Shown here one piece after another: positions 45,297 to 54,614 of a DNA stretch of 64,000 nucleotides; the stretch's first letter is position 1, and the number at the start of each line of letters is the position of its first letter. The notes under the pieces are model-generated. The model searched no databases. It saw only the letters and a program-made list of their open reading frames with translations, and was not told where the DNA came from. A program made the translations under genes and the position numbers. The stretch lies in the NCBI GenBank assembly GCA_031382085.1, contig JANMYM010000036.1:113260-177259 (forward strand), written 5' to 3'. The stretch is from UBA964 sp031382085 (GTDB lineage Bacteria; Pseudomonadota; Gammaproteobacteria; Steroidobacterales; Steroidobacteraceae).

Positions 45297-46981
45297 CGGT
45301 CGGGCGGTTCGACAACCTCAACCCGCGATTTGATCGCGGGTTTTTCCTTGACGCTGACCGCGCCCGACAGCCAGCGCACCTCAATCCGATCGACCGAGCT
45401 GCGTTGGCCCAGCCCCACCGTCAGCACCGGATCGTTGGTCGAGTTGTAGCCATGCGCGCTGCTGGTTTCAAACGTCTGGGTCAGGTCGCCGGACACGACC
45501 AGCACCCGTGAACCCAGGCCGTCGCGATTGCCCCGCGTGCCACGCAGCCTGATCTTGATCCAGTTGTTCGTGTTAGGTTTTCCCATCAGCAGCCGGGTCT
45601 GCCCGGCCTGCGGACTGAGCTGCTTGCCGAGTGCGTAGTAGGTCCGATTGGTGACATAGAGATCCGCGAATCCATCGTTGTTGATGTCCGCCGCCCCCAC
45701 GCCCGACCCAATTCCGATGCTCTCGGCGCCGGACCCCCGGGTGACATCGACAAAGGTTCCGTCGCCATTGCCGCGCAGCAGAGTGTTAGGCGCCGGGTCC
45801 CAGGCGATGTAAAACTGCACGAACGGCGGAAATCCCGGGATCATGTCGTTGATCAGCGTGTTAGTCAGACCCCCATTGTTGACGTAGAGATCGACGTTGC
45901 CATCATTGTCGAAGTCCACGGCCGTGCAGCCGCGTGCGCCGCCTTTGTCACCAGCCCCGGATTTGAGCGTCGTGTCTTCAAATGTGACGACGCCCTTTTC
46001 CTTGAAACGACTCAGGATGAGCCGGTTCGCCTGGTCAGCGAGCGGCAGGTAGAAATCCATGTCGCCGTCATGGTCAAAATCGGCGACGCAGGCGCCCTGC
46101 GCGTTGCCGGGATTCAGAAATGGCAGGCCGCTCGGCGGCTTGCGGCTGGCAGTGATGTTCTCAAAGGTTCCATCGCCCTTGTTACGCAACAGCACCTTGC
46201 GATCACCTTCCATCGTCACCAGCAAATCGAGCCAGCCATCCTGGTCGATGTCGGTCCAGTTCGGCGAGCCCTGGGAATTGGATTCCTTGACGAAGCCCTG
46301 CACGCCCGCGCCCGAGGCGGCGGTTACATCGGTGAATGTGCCGTCGCCGTTGTTGCGGAACAGCGCGTTGTCGATGTCGGCATCGGCATTCTTCCAGTAC
46401 ACGTCCAGATCGCCATCGCGATCGTAGTCGCCCCAGGCCACGCCGCCCGCGGTGTCGCCGATGCCGCCGATCTTGGCGTCATTCTCGTGGCCCGCGCGCA
46501 TCAACCCGGCGGCGCGCGTCACGTCGATGAAGTTCGCGACACCGGTTTCCTTGAGCTGGTTCCGGAACAGGGTGGTCGGGATGTGTTTGCGACGGCCCTC
46601 GCCCGGCGGCATGTTCGCGGTCAGCAGATCGAGATCGCCGTCGTTGTCGTAATCGCCAAAGATCGCACCGCGATTAAACGTACCGGGGTTCTGGACAGCA
46701 CGCGCCGCCGCGACGTCCTTGAAATGCCCGGTGCCGTCGTTTTCAAAGAGCCGGTCAGCCAGGCCCGGCGCCAGGTCCTCGACCGGGACAAAGATATCGA
46801 GGTCGCCGTCGTTGTCAAAGTCGCCAAACGTCGGGCCGGTGGAGTTGACGGCGGGATCCGCGACCCCGCGCTTCACGGCTTCATCGACGAACTGAATCGG
46901 GCTTCTGCCTGCGGCGCCGGCCGGGACTGCCAGGCAACTCGCTAACAGAACGAACTCAAATGCAAATACGGGAGTTTTCAT
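45293..46981 (-). CDS. FG-GAP/VCBS repeat protein with C-terminal ASPIC/UnbV domain
   Basis: About 562 residues, exported (signal peptide MKTPVFAFEFVLLASCLAVPAGA). At least five beta-propeller repeats with the calcium-binding DxDxDGxxD pattern are visible: FGDFDNDGDLDIFVP, FGDYDNDGDLDLLTA, WGDYDRDGDLDVYWK, WTDIDQDGWLDLLVT, VADFDHDGDMDFYLP, AVDFDNDGNVDLYVN. The end, TFETSSAHGYNSTNDPVLTVGLGQRSSVDRIEVRWLSGAV, is the ASPIC/UnbV domain. Such proteins are cell-surface or periplasmic and often sit beside TonB receptors, as here. Start at ATG 46981; an upstream TTG is less likely. Confidence 0.93.
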   Translation of the reverse strand: MKTPVFAFEFVLLASCLAVPAGAAGRSPIQFVDEAVKRGVADPAVNSTGPTFGDFDNDGDLDIFVPVEDLAPGLADRLFENDGTGHFKDVAAARAVQNPGTFNRGAIFGDYDNDGDLDLLTANMPPGEGRRKHIPTTLFRNQLKETGVANFIDVTRAAGLMRAGHENDAKIGGIGDTAGGVAWGDYDRDGDLDVYWKNADADIDNALFRNNGDGTFTDVTAASGAGVQGFVKESNSQGSPNWTDIDQDGWLDLLVTMEGDRKVLLRNKGDGTFENITASRKPPSGLPFLNPGNAQGACVADFDHDGDMDFYLPLADQANRLILSRFKEKGVVTFEDTTLKSGAGDKGGARGCTAVDFDNDGNVDLYVNNGGLTNTLINDMIPGFPPFVQFYIAWDPAPNTLLRGNGDGTFVDVTRGSGAESIGIGSGVGAADINNDGFADLYVTNRTYYALGKQLSPQAGQTRLLMGKPNTNNWIKIRLRGTRGNRDGLGSRVLVVSGDLTQTFETSSAHGYNSTNDPVLTVGLGQRSSVDRIEVRWLSGAVSVKEKPAIKSRVEVVEPPDR

Positions 46982-47052
46982 GGACCCCAATGTAGAGGGC
47001 CGCTGCCCGAAGACAGCGGCCCATCATTCAACTCATCCGCAACGCGGTGCGG

Positions 47053-49773
47053 TTACTTGCTGCCGCCGAAACGCCAGTTGACGCGGACGCCGACAATACG
47101 CGGATCTGGCAACGTGATCAGCAGACCATCGGTCGGGCCGAACGAGTTCGGCGTATTGATCGACGCGTCCACGTCGCCCGTAGCGTCCTGTGCGGACAGA
47201 ACCGTATCGTCATCCGTGACATTGTTGACGTACAGCACGGCTTCCCAGCGATCCGCCATCAGGCCCAGGCGAATGTTCGCCTGCACATAGTCTTCAACGA
47301 AACGGCGATTGGCCGGATCGACGAAGCGTTCGGTCTGCACCTGCGAATCGCCCTCCACATAGAATTTGGCGCCGCCAAAGGCCGAGATCGGCAGCTCATA
47401 ACGAGCCTGCGCGACCAGCGAATGCTTCGGCACGTCCTCCAGCCGCAAGCTGCGATTTTTCAGCGCGTCGATCTGGCAGAAAAACCCGGTGCCCTGTTGT
47501 TCGCGCGTGCAATCGCCGAAGCGGATGGCATCGGTGGCCGAATTCGAGCGGAACTTGAAGTCGGTGTACTTGGCATCCAGGTAGCTGTAGCCGACACCTA
47601 ACGTCAGGTGCTCCGTCGCACGCCACTGGATGTCCGCTTCTAGACCATCGATCTTGGCCGCGCCGGCATTGATGATGCGACCGACCGGCGTGCCGTTCGG
47701 TGTCAGAATCTGAGTGCCGATCTGCTTCTGCGAGTACTTCTGCTTGAACAACGACACGTTGGTGCGCAGACGGTTGTCCAGCCACTGCATCTTGGCGCCG
47801 ACTTCATACGAAATCAGCTTTTCCGGACCGTACAAGGTGTCGTCCAGAATGCCGTCGTAATTGCCATCGACCCAGTTGCCGGCCGTCACCGTCGAGCGAC
47901 CGCCTGGCTTGATCGACCGGCCGACCGTTGCGTACAGATTGATGTTCTCCGCCGCCTTGAACAAGGCATAAGCTCGATAGGCCGTGAAGCTGCTGTCGTA
48001 ATCAGGCGTGCGCGCGGTGACCGAAGTTTGCTGCCGGACGCCTGCGGCCGTCAACGGGCTGTAGAGCAAGGTCGAGGACGGAAAGTCCACCGTGAACGGG
48101 AACACCACGCCCGGTGTCCCCGGCGGGAACGGCGATCCTGCCGCGGTGGTCGTCGCATCTGCACAGGACAGAGGAAATCCAAACGCCGCAGACGTGTTAG
48201 CCGCGTCGCAATTCGGGCCGACGATATATTCGGATTCCTTCGAGTGACGGCCCTCGATTTCAAATGCCCATTTGTCGGTGGGCTTGAATTCCAGCATCCC
48301 GTAGAAAGACTTGTGATCCAGATGTCGCCCCCAGATGCGATCGAGCACGTTCAGGCGCGCGACCTGCGAATACGCAGTCACCGTCGGAATGAACGGCGGG
48401 AAACCGCAATTGAAGAAGCCCGGGAAGCAACTCATGCTAAGAGAGTTGGTCACGTTGTCATCGTCGGCCTTGAAGAACTGGCCGCCCACGGTGAAGTTCA
48501 CCGGACCTTCCAGATCGCTGCGATAGCGAAGTTCCTCGTTGAATTGCTTGGTCTTGGTTTTGGTCTTGAACGCCGACATGCGGTTCGCGGTATCGATCGT
48601 GCCATTCCAGATCGCATCGTGGTCCAGGTCTTCCGACGTGAACGCGTTGGAGTCAGTCAGGCCAGTAATCGAGGTCAACGTACCCTGGGCGAGCTTCCAC
48701 TCCAGTTTCAAATTGGCGCGGAAGGTCTTGAGTTCGGACCCGGGATACATCTGGCCGGTCTTGGGATCCGGCGTCAAATTGGGCCGGGGGCTGCCAATGT
48801 CAGCATATCGGCGGGTGCTGCCCCAATAGAAAAGACGTGTCTGGCTGCCGACCGCGCCGGTGGTCGGATTGATTCCGGTGCCGGTGAACACGCAGGTCGT
48901 GCTGGCAGTTCGCGCCGCCGCGTTCGCGCAAAGATTGGCCGCGGCGGGATCCTGTCTCGTGTTTGCGCGCAAGTAAAACTGCGGGCGTACTTCCGCATTG
49001 TCCTGCGTGTAATCAAGGCGCAAGCGTGCGCTGAAATTCTCCGTTGCCTGCCATTTGGAGGTAACCGAGAGTCCATAGCCATCCGAGGCACCGACACCTG
49101 CATTCAAGGCCACATTCTTGTAGATCGAATCGCGGTTGTAGTACGTGCCGCTGACGCGCACGCCAAAATTTTCATTGACCGGCAGGTCCAGACCGACACC
49201 CGCGAAATAGCGGCCCTTCTCTGAGGCATCCACGCGCACTTCAGTGCCAAATTCCCTGGCCGGGTCCTTGGTGGTGTAACTGATCGCACCGGCAAATGCG
49301 GAACGGCCATAGAGCGCGGCCTGCGGCCCCTTGACGATTTCAACCTGCTGCAGATCGAACAACCGACCGGTCGCCAGCAATCCACCGCCCGCGAACTGGA
49401 TGCTCTCGCTGGTCACGTCGACACCGTCGATGAGCACCGCGGCATTGACGCGTCCACGGGTAGGTGACAAGCCACGAATCACAATGCGGGTGTCCTGCAA
49501 AGACGCGCCGTAGTCAAAAATCACGGAGGGGTCGAGGCGCGCGATATCTTCGTTCGAACTCAGATTCTGGCGCGCGATTTCTTCCGCCGAAATGACGCTG
49601 ATGCTGAGCGGCACGTCCTGAAGATTTTCGCTGTATTTGCGGGCCTGGACGATAATTTCATCCAGCGCTCCGGACTCGGACGTGTCGGCAAATGCCGGCA
49701 CCGTGGCTAACGCGCCGAGCGCCAGGGCACCCGCCGTACGCAGCACGATTGAGCGAAATTTATTGGCTCGCAT
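47053..49773 (-). CDS. TonB-dependent outer-membrane receptor
   Basis: About 906 residues. Signal peptide LRTAGALALGALATVPAFA, then a TonB-box-like DEIIVQARKYSENLQDVPLSISVIS, plug domain with LQQVEIVKGPQAALYGRSAFAGAISYTTKDP, and a large barrel ending in PDPRIVGVRVNWRFGGSK, with an aromatic near the C-terminus as usual for outer-membrane beta-barrels. The ATG at 49773 is preceded by GGGGGAG. The plug type is that of sphingomonad-like receptors for plant or aromatic compounds. Cargo unknown; neighbours (DUF1838, Rieske oxygenase, MFS) suggest import of an aromatic or terpenoid substrate. Confidence 0.95.
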   Translation of the reverse strand: MRANKFRSIVLRTAGALALGALATVPAFADTSESGALDEIIVQARKYSENLQDVPLSISVISAEEIARQNLSSNEDIARLDPSVIFDYGASLQDTRIVIRGLSPTRGRVNAAVLIDGVDVTSESIQFAGGGLLATGRLFDLQQVEIVKGPQAALYGRSAFAGAISYTTKDPAREFGTEVRVDASEKGRYFAGVGLDLPVNENFGVRVSGTYYNRDSIYKNVALNAGVGASDGYGLSVTSKWQATENFSARLRLDYTQDNAEVRPQFYLRANTRQDPAAANLCANAAARTASTTCVFTGTGINPTTGAVGSQTRLFYWGSTRRYADIGSPRPNLTPDPKTGQMYPGSELKTFRANLKLEWKLAQGTLTSITGLTDSNAFTSEDLDHDAIWNGTIDTANRMSAFKTKTKTKQFNEELRYRSDLEGPVNFTVGGQFFKADDDNVTNSLSMSCFPGFFNCGFPPFIPTVTAYSQVARLNVLDRIWGRHLDHKSFYGMLEFKPTDKWAFEIEGRHSKESEYIVGPNCDAANTSAAFGFPLSCADATTTAAGSPFPPGTPGVVFPFTVDFPSSTLLYSPLTAAGVRQQTSVTARTPDYDSSFTAYRAYALFKAAENINLYATVGRSIKPGGRSTVTAGNWVDGNYDGILDDTLYGPEKLISYEVGAKMQWLDNRLRTNVSLFKQKYSQKQIGTQILTPNGTPVGRIINAGAAKIDGLEADIQWRATEHLTLGVGYSYLDAKYTDFKFRSNSATDAIRFGDCTREQQGTGFFCQIDALKNRSLRLEDVPKHSLVAQARYELPISAFGGAKFYVEGDSQVQTERFVDPANRRFVEDYVQANIRLGLMADRWEAVLYVNNVTDDDTVLSAQDATGDVDASINTPNSFGPTDGLLITLPDPRIVGVRVNWRFGGSK

Positions 49774-49967
49774 CTTGAAATCTCCCCCGATAACAGTGAT
49801 GGGTCGAGACTGCGCATCCTGCGCCGCTCCCACCCTGACACTCGAAATCCACTCGTCCTTGAGGGGCTTGCCCCGAACGGGCAAGTTAATCTGCGCTCTT
49901 AGTAACAGACCCAACCGGCCGCGGTCAACATTGTTGCTCCGGCGCCACGGTATTCTGTTACCACGAC

Positions 49968-50804
49968 TCAAGTCTTGGGGCGGGCTGTCATTCTGTCAGG
50001 GTATTCCCGCTCAGCCCGCTCGCGATATTCCCGTGGCAGTTGCGCTACAGACGCGATCTTGACACCTGATGCGTGCCATACGACATGCCCGGGCCGGTCG
50101 CCCATGTTCATCCAGCGCGGCCAGCCCTGAAACACTACCGAGCTAAACGCTGCCGGCAATCGCTTGCTGCGCTTGCGCGTGAATTCGCGCCGCGCTACGA
50201 ACATGGACTGACGCTGACCGTGCATCGGTGGCATGCCTGGCGGATACACCGTCTGATGCTGCAGCCAGACGTAGTCACCTAACGCATGCCACTGGACCCA
50301 CAACGATCCTTGTGGCACGGGTCCGAGATCCTCGCCGCTGTAACGAGCTGGCCAGATGCCGCGCTCTGTGTACTTGAACCCGAGCCCGCCGCCCTGCACC
50401 GCCGGTTTGACGGCATCGTTGTTGCCGGTCCAGGGATTCCTGAATTCACTCAGATACTGGTGGGTGGTGAAATCGCGAAAGAAAGTAACCGTGTTGCCGC
50501 ACAGGAAATAACCGTCGGCCTGGTGCCGGAACCAGTAGATCTCCATGCCTTCGAAGCGCACCAGTGGCACCGGTGTGCTGCCCTCGCCCGTGACCGCGAA
50601 GATGACGCCGGTAAACCACCACGGCACGTCCTCTTCGTCGAGGCTGCCCTGCATGCGCACCAGGTTGCGCAGGTGTTCAGCCGTTGTCTGCGGCAGGCCC
50701 TTTTCGGGTTCATCGCTCCCGGCGCTCGCCGCGGCGACTGCGGGTGCGGCTGCAAACGCCGCGCCGAAACCTAACATCGACGGCAGCAGGTCGCGCCGCT
50801 GCAT
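49968..50804 (-). CDS. DUF1838 family protein
   Basis: About 278 residues, start at ATG 50804, one base past the overlapping stop of the upstream gene (TGATG). N-terminal export signal with twin arginines (MQRRDLLPSMLGFGAAFAAAPAVAAA) suggests Tat export. The mature part has the DUF1838 blocks WWFTGVIFAVTGEG, MEIYWFRHQADGYFLCGNTVTFFRD, NPWTGNNDAVKP and RREFTRKRSKRLPAAFSSVVFQGW. The family is often found near TonB receptors and ring-cleaving oxygenases in degraders of aromatic and steroid compounds, but no function is established to my knowledge. Confidence 0.85.
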   Translation of the reverse strand: MQRRDLLPSMLGFGAAFAAAPAVAAASAGSDEPEKGLPQTTAEHLRNLVRMQGSLDEEDVPWWFTGVIFAVTGEGSTPVPLVRFEGMEIYWFRHQADGYFLCGNTVTFFRDFTTHQYLSEFRNPWTGNNDAVKPAVQGGGLGFKYTERGIWPARYSGEDLGPVPQGSLWVQWHALGDYVWLQHQTVYPPGMPPMHGQRQSMFVARREFTRKRSKRLPAAFSSVVFQGWPRWMNMGDRPGHVVWHASGVKIASVAQLPREYRERAEREYPDRMTARPKT

Positions 50805-51394
50805 CAATCGACGAGCTTGACCACGACTTTGCCGTCGGGGCCGATGTCGGACACATCGATCTTGACGCCCACGCAAGCGGCATAGCCGTGGAGACGCGGC
50901 TTCATCCACACCTCATGGACCTCCTCGCAGGTCATGTCGAACTGGCCGATCTTGCGGCTGATGTTGAGCACCCTGGTGAAGGGAAAGGTGAACTCACGCC
51001 GGCCCTTCTCAACCTTGAGATCGAGACAGAGTTGATAGAGGCAGGCCGTGCGATCGAACATGCCAATCAGCGCAATTTCCTGCTCACCGGTTTTTTCGAT
51101 GATGCCCTTCATGCGGCCCAGCATCGGTTGCATGGTCTTGATGTCGTGCTCGACCAGTTCCCTGACGAGACCCTTGTCCTTGGCGAATTGCAAGGCTGTC
51201 AGGTGCATCTTGACCAGCGCGTCGTTCATTTCGTGCTGGTACGGCACCGAGTCCTTGAGCGTTCGGATCGCCAGCGCGACTGCCTGACCTAACAATTCCT
51301 CGCGCCCTTCAAAACCACTTGACGTGCCCGCCATGGGATTATGACCGCCGACCCGCGGACCATCGCTGCTAACAGCTCGCTGCGCTTCGCTCAT
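50804..51394 (-). CDS. Hypothetical protein, co-transcribed with DUF1838 gene
   Basis: About 196 residues. ATG 51394 is preceded by AGGAGGTGCAGGAG, which decides the start. The sequence is mostly helical: FEGREELLGQAVALAIRTLKDSVPYQHEMNDALVKMHL, then TACLYQLCLDLKVEKGRREFTFPFTRVLNISRKIGQF and MTCEEVHEVWMKPRLHGYAACVGV. Four cysteines (in CLYQLC, MTCEE and AACVG) are spaced so that a metal or heme site is imaginable, but no family is recognised. No signal peptide. Together with the DUF1838 and the TonB receptor genes it forms a minus-strand block. Confidence 0.7.
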   Translation of the reverse strand: MSEAQRAVSSDGPRVGGHNPMAGTSSGFEGREELLGQAVALAIRTLKDSVPYQHEMNDALVKMHLTALQFAKDKGLVRELVEHDIKTMQPMLGRMKGIIEKTGEQEIALIGMFDRTACLYQLCLDLKVEKGRREFTFPFTRVLNISRKIGQFDMTCEEVHEVWMKPRLHGYAACVGVKIDVSDIGPDGKVVVKLVD

Positions 51395-51538
51395 CTCCTG
51401 CACCTCCTGTGACGCAATCAGGCAAACTAGAGCACGCCGACCGCGCGTCGGTCAATGCAGGGCTTGTACATGGTCCAAAACCACCCCGCGGCGGGACAAT
51501 CGCCCGGTTAAAGATCGGTTCGCAAGGAGCGCTGAGCT

Positions 51539-52720
51539 ATGTTTATTAATTTCTGGTATCCGGTGGTACGTGCCGAGGATTTGAGCACCACGCCGCAACG
51601 CGTCCGTATCCTGGCTCATGACTTCGTCGTGTTCCGCGACCAGGCAGGCAAGCCGGCCGTGTTGTCCGATACCTGCGTTCACCGCGGCGCCTCGCTGAGC
51701 ATGGGCAAGTGCAAGGATGGCACGGTCCAATGCCCCTACCACGGCTGGCGCTATGACCGCGACGGCAAATGCATCCGCATCCCCTCGATCGGCATGAAGA
51801 CCACCCCGCCGCCGCGCGCCCGCGTAGACGCGTATCCAGTCGAGGAGAAATACGGCATCGTGTTCGCATTCCTGGGTGACCTGCCTGCGGCAGAGCGGCC
51901 GCCAATCATGCCGGTCGACGAGCATGGCACGCCAGAATGGCGCTCAACTGTCATCAGCTTCGAGATCAACTATCACTACGAGCGTTCCATTGAGAACGGC
52001 CTGGACCCGGCCCATAACGAATATGTGCATACCACCCATGGGTATCAGGGCGACCGCGAAGACAGCTACCTGATGATGGAATTGCGTCCGCACAAGAACA
52101 ATCCCTGGGGTTTTGGCTTCCTTTCGACTTTCGATGCCCCGCCGCTGAAAAACCCGGTCATGCGTTTTGCACGACCCAAGGGCGGCAAGATGGAAGCGGG
52201 TTCGGGCACCTATGGCCCGAATCACATGTGGACCTATATCAATTTCTCGGCCAAGGCCTCGATGCATCAATACATGTTCGAAGCGCCGATCGACGAGCGG
52301 CGCACACGCGTGTTCCTGCTCAACGAGCGCAACGTGCTGTTCGGCAAGACGGCTCCCTGGAAGTGGCTGAATGACTGGCTGGACAAGAAGGTCAACCAAC
52401 GCAACGTGTTCATTGCCTCGCAGGATATCAAGGTCATGAACGAGGTCTATCCGCGCCTGACGCCGCCGTCACGGGCCAGGGAACTGATGATGCCGGCGGA
52501 CAAAGTCATCCTGCAGTATCGGGACAAGCTGGACGAGTTTGAGGCGCGTGGTTGGCGCATGGACATGGAGAGGATGCGGGACGTGCAGGCCAAGGGCGAC
52601 ACGATATTCGCCATTCCCAGCCCAGCGCGCCGTGAAACCAAAGCATGGGTGCTGGATACAGTGCCGCTCGTTGCGCCGCAGCCCGCTGTTAGCCAGGTGA
52701 CGCAGCAGGCGGCCGGCTGA
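51539..52720 (+). CDS. Rieske oxygenase, ring-hydroxylating dioxygenase alpha-subunit type
   Basis: A 393-residue protein. Rieske 2Fe-2S ligands Cys46-x-His48 and Cys65-x2-His68 in CVHRGASLSMGKCKDGTVQC/PYHGW. Mononuclear iron site in IENGLDPAHNEYVH: Asn153, Asp156, His159, His164. The single-chain length and MFINFWYPVVRAEDL opening fit class IA, PAO- or VanA-like oxygenases using a separate reductase. No reductase or ferredoxin gene is adjacent. AAGGAGCG precedes the ATG. Substrate presumably the compound brought in by the TonB receptor or MFS transporter next door; O-demethylation or ring hydroxylation is possible. Confidence 0.92.
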   Translation: MFINFWYPVVRAEDLSTTPQRVRILAHDFVVFRDQAGKPAVLSDTCVHRGASLSMGKCKDGTVQCPYHGWRYDRDGKCIRIPSIGMKTTPPPRARVDAYPVEEKYGIVFAFLGDLPAAERPPIMPVDEHGTPEWRSTVISFEINYHYERSIENGLDPAHNEYVHTTHGYQGDREDSYLMMELRPHKNNPWGFGFLSTFDAPPLKNPVMRFARPKGGKMEAGSGTYGPNHMWTYINFSAKASMHQYMFEAPIDERRTRVFLLNERNVLFGKTAPWKWLNDWLDKKVNQRNVFIASQDIKVMNEVYPRLTPPSRARELMMPADKVILQYRDKLDEFEARGWRMDMERMRDVQAKGDTIFAIPSPARRETKAWVLDTVPLVAPQPAVSQVTQQAAG

Positions 52721-52752
52721 TCGCTACCCATTCGAACCCTCGACGTTGAATA

Positions 52753-54051
52753 GTGGGGCCGTTGCAACTGAAAATCGGTCCCTGGGAGTTTGTGCCGGGC
52801 GTCACGCGCGGCCATTTCTATTCGTTGTTAGGTGCATCGTTTTTCACGATTGCACTGCTGTCGATCATCGGCAACCTGCAACCGTATTTTTTTCGCGAAG
52901 TGCTCGGGGTGCCGGACCGCGAAGTTGGCAAACTCGCCGGCAATCTGGCCGGTTTCAACGAAATTGTCTTCATCATTGCGGCGAGCTTCGTCGGTGCCGC
53001 CTCGGACAAAGCGGGCCGGCGCGGCATCTACGCGATCGGTTTTGCATTGATGGCGCTTGCCTATGTCCTCTATCCGTTAGCAACGCATCCCGACCAGCTG
53101 TATGCATTCCGTGGCATTTTCGCCGTGGGTGCCGCCTGCGTCTCGGCCATGATCGCCGCCGTCATAGCCGACTACGCGATCGAAGCGACCCGCGGCCGGC
53201 TGGTCGGCATCTGCTTTTTCCTCAATGGCATCGGCATCGCATCGTTGATCGGTGTTGGCGCGGGACTGCCGCGCATTCTCGAAAAAATGGGCGTCGCACC
53301 CGAGCAGGTTGCGCGCTGCTCTTACTGGAGCATCGCTGCGCTTTGCCTGGTGCCGCTGCTGATCGTCGCCTTTGGACTGCAGCCCGGCGCACCGGCCAGG
53401 GTCGCGACGCGCGAGCCATTGCTGGCAACGCTGCGGATCGGCCTGCGGGCCGCGCGTGAACCGCGCGTGTTGTTAGCCTACCTGTCGGCCTTTGTGTCGC
53501 GCGGCGATCTCGCCGTGCTGTCGACGTTCTTCCTGCAGTGGCTGACGATTGTCGGCGTCGGCAGTGGCATGACCACGGCCGAGGCGCAGGCCGCGGGCCG
53601 GGTATTTTTCGTTGTCACGCAACTCGCGGCTACGCTGTGGGCCGTCGTGGTCATTTTGTTTATCGACCGGTTAGACCGCACACTTGCGGTCGCGATGGCG
53701 ATGACGCTTGCCGCCATCGCCTACCTGACCGTCGGTCTGGTCCCGGATCCGCTATCGCCGGCAATGTATTTCGCGGCCATATTGTTAGGCATCGGCGAAA
53801 TGAGCGGCATCCTCGCCTCGCAGTCGCTGGTCGGCCAGGTGACCGCGGATCGTGGCCGCGGCGCCGTCATCGGCGTCTTCAGCATGTTCGGCGCGGCCGG
53901 CATCTTGTCGATCACGTTCATCGGCGGCCGCCTGTTTGACAGCTGGCGGCCGTCGGCGCCCTATATAGTCATGGGTGTCGCCGACGCCGCATTAGCCGTC
54001 ATTGCACTGCTGATATATTTCCGTACGCGCTTAACCCGGGCAATCGCATGA
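52753..54051 (+). CDS. MFS transporter
   Basis: A 432-residue permease with 12 predicted hydrophobic segments, for example FYSLLGASFFTIALLSIIG, FIIAASFVGAASDKAGRRGIYAIG (the conserved loop between helices 2 and 3, DKAGRR) and a second half from FLQWLTIVGVGSG. GTG start at 52753. It follows the Rieske oxygenase by 32 bases, so it probably imports that enzyme's substrate or exports its product. Confidence 0.9.
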   Translation: MGPLQLKIGPWEFVPGVTRGHFYSLLGASFFTIALLSIIGNLQPYFFREVLGVPDREVGKLAGNLAGFNEIVFIIAASFVGAASDKAGRRGIYAIGFALMALAYVLYPLATHPDQLYAFRGIFAVGAACVSAMIAAVIADYAIEATRGRLVGICFFLNGIGIASLIGVGAGLPRILEKMGVAPEQVARCSYWSIAALCLVPLLIVAFGLQPGAPARVATREPLLATLRIGLRAAREPRVLLAYLSAFVSRGDLAVLSTFFLQWLTIVGVGSGMTTAEAQAAGRVFFVVTQLAATLWAVVVILFIDRLDRTLAVAMAMTLAAIAYLTVGLVPDPLSPAMYFAAILLGIGEMSGILASQSLVGQVTADRGRGAVIGVFSMFGAAGILSITFIGGRLFDSWRPSAPYIVMGVADAALAVIALLIYFRTRLTRAIA

Positions 54052-54614
54052 ACGAACTGGAATTTATCCGCCAGCAGGTTTCCACCGAGCGCGCGCACAT
54101 GGGTGCGGCGCGCGCGGCGCTGGCCGCGGCGCTGGCCGCGGACTACCCGCTCGCGGTGCTGGAACCATTCGCGCGGGCCGCGGCACGCTACCTGTTGTTC
54201 GTGGTGCGCCGTTTCAATCGGCAGGATCTGGAGCATTGCGCCATCCTCCAGCCGCTCATTCCGGCGACCGATTCGCGCGATCACAAGACGCTGGCCGACC
54301 TCGCTGAGACTTTGTGGCTGAGCAGCCGTGCAATCGAGGGCCTGGGCGTATCGCTGGAATCTCCACCGGCGGATTTGTTAGGCGCCTGCGGCACTTACAA
54401 CCAGTTTTATGTCGACGTGCTGGTACGCCGGCGGCATGCGATCTATCACCTGTTCGCGCAGCATTACGGAGTTGCCGAGTGGCGGCGCGCGTCGTTTGTC
54501 GATGCGGATTCCATCCTGGAGGAGCGCGAACTTTTTGATGCGGTAGGCCGCGCACTGCCCACCGGTATTGAACTTCGATCGCCGGGACGGCCGGCCGACG
54601 CCAAGGACCCCTGA
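54048..54614 (+). CDS. Hypothetical helical protein
   Basis: About 188 residues, ATGA overlap with the transporter gene. Mostly helical: EFIRQQVSTERAHMGAARAALAAAL, YLLFVVRRFNRQDLEHCAILQPLI, LADLAETLWLSSRAIEGLG and YVDVLVRRRHAIYHLFAQHYG. Several His/Glu pairs could bind metal, as in hemerythrin-like bundles, but no clear H-x3-H pattern is fixed. Family not recognised. It is the third gene of a four-gene unit with oxygenase, transporter and MobA-like protein. Confidence 0.65.
   Translation: MNELEFIRQQVSTERAHMGAARAALAAALAADYPLAVLEPFARAAARYLLFVVRRFNRQDLEHCAILQPLIPATDSRDHKTLADLAETLWLSSRAIEGLGVSLESPPADLLGACGTYNQFYVDVLVRRRHAIYHLFAQHYGVAEWRRASFVDADSILEERELFDAVGRALPTGIELRSPGRPADAKDP

Noticed and set aside
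46070..46945. A 291-residue plus-strand frame across the ASPIC/UnbV gene
   Set aside because: Antisense shadow of regularly spaced DxDGD codons.
48028..49224. A 398-residue open frame on the plus strand within the TonB receptor gene
   Set aside because: It is antisense to a well-supported receptor, is rich in Arg and repeats without domains, and reflects GC-rich codon usage on the other strand.
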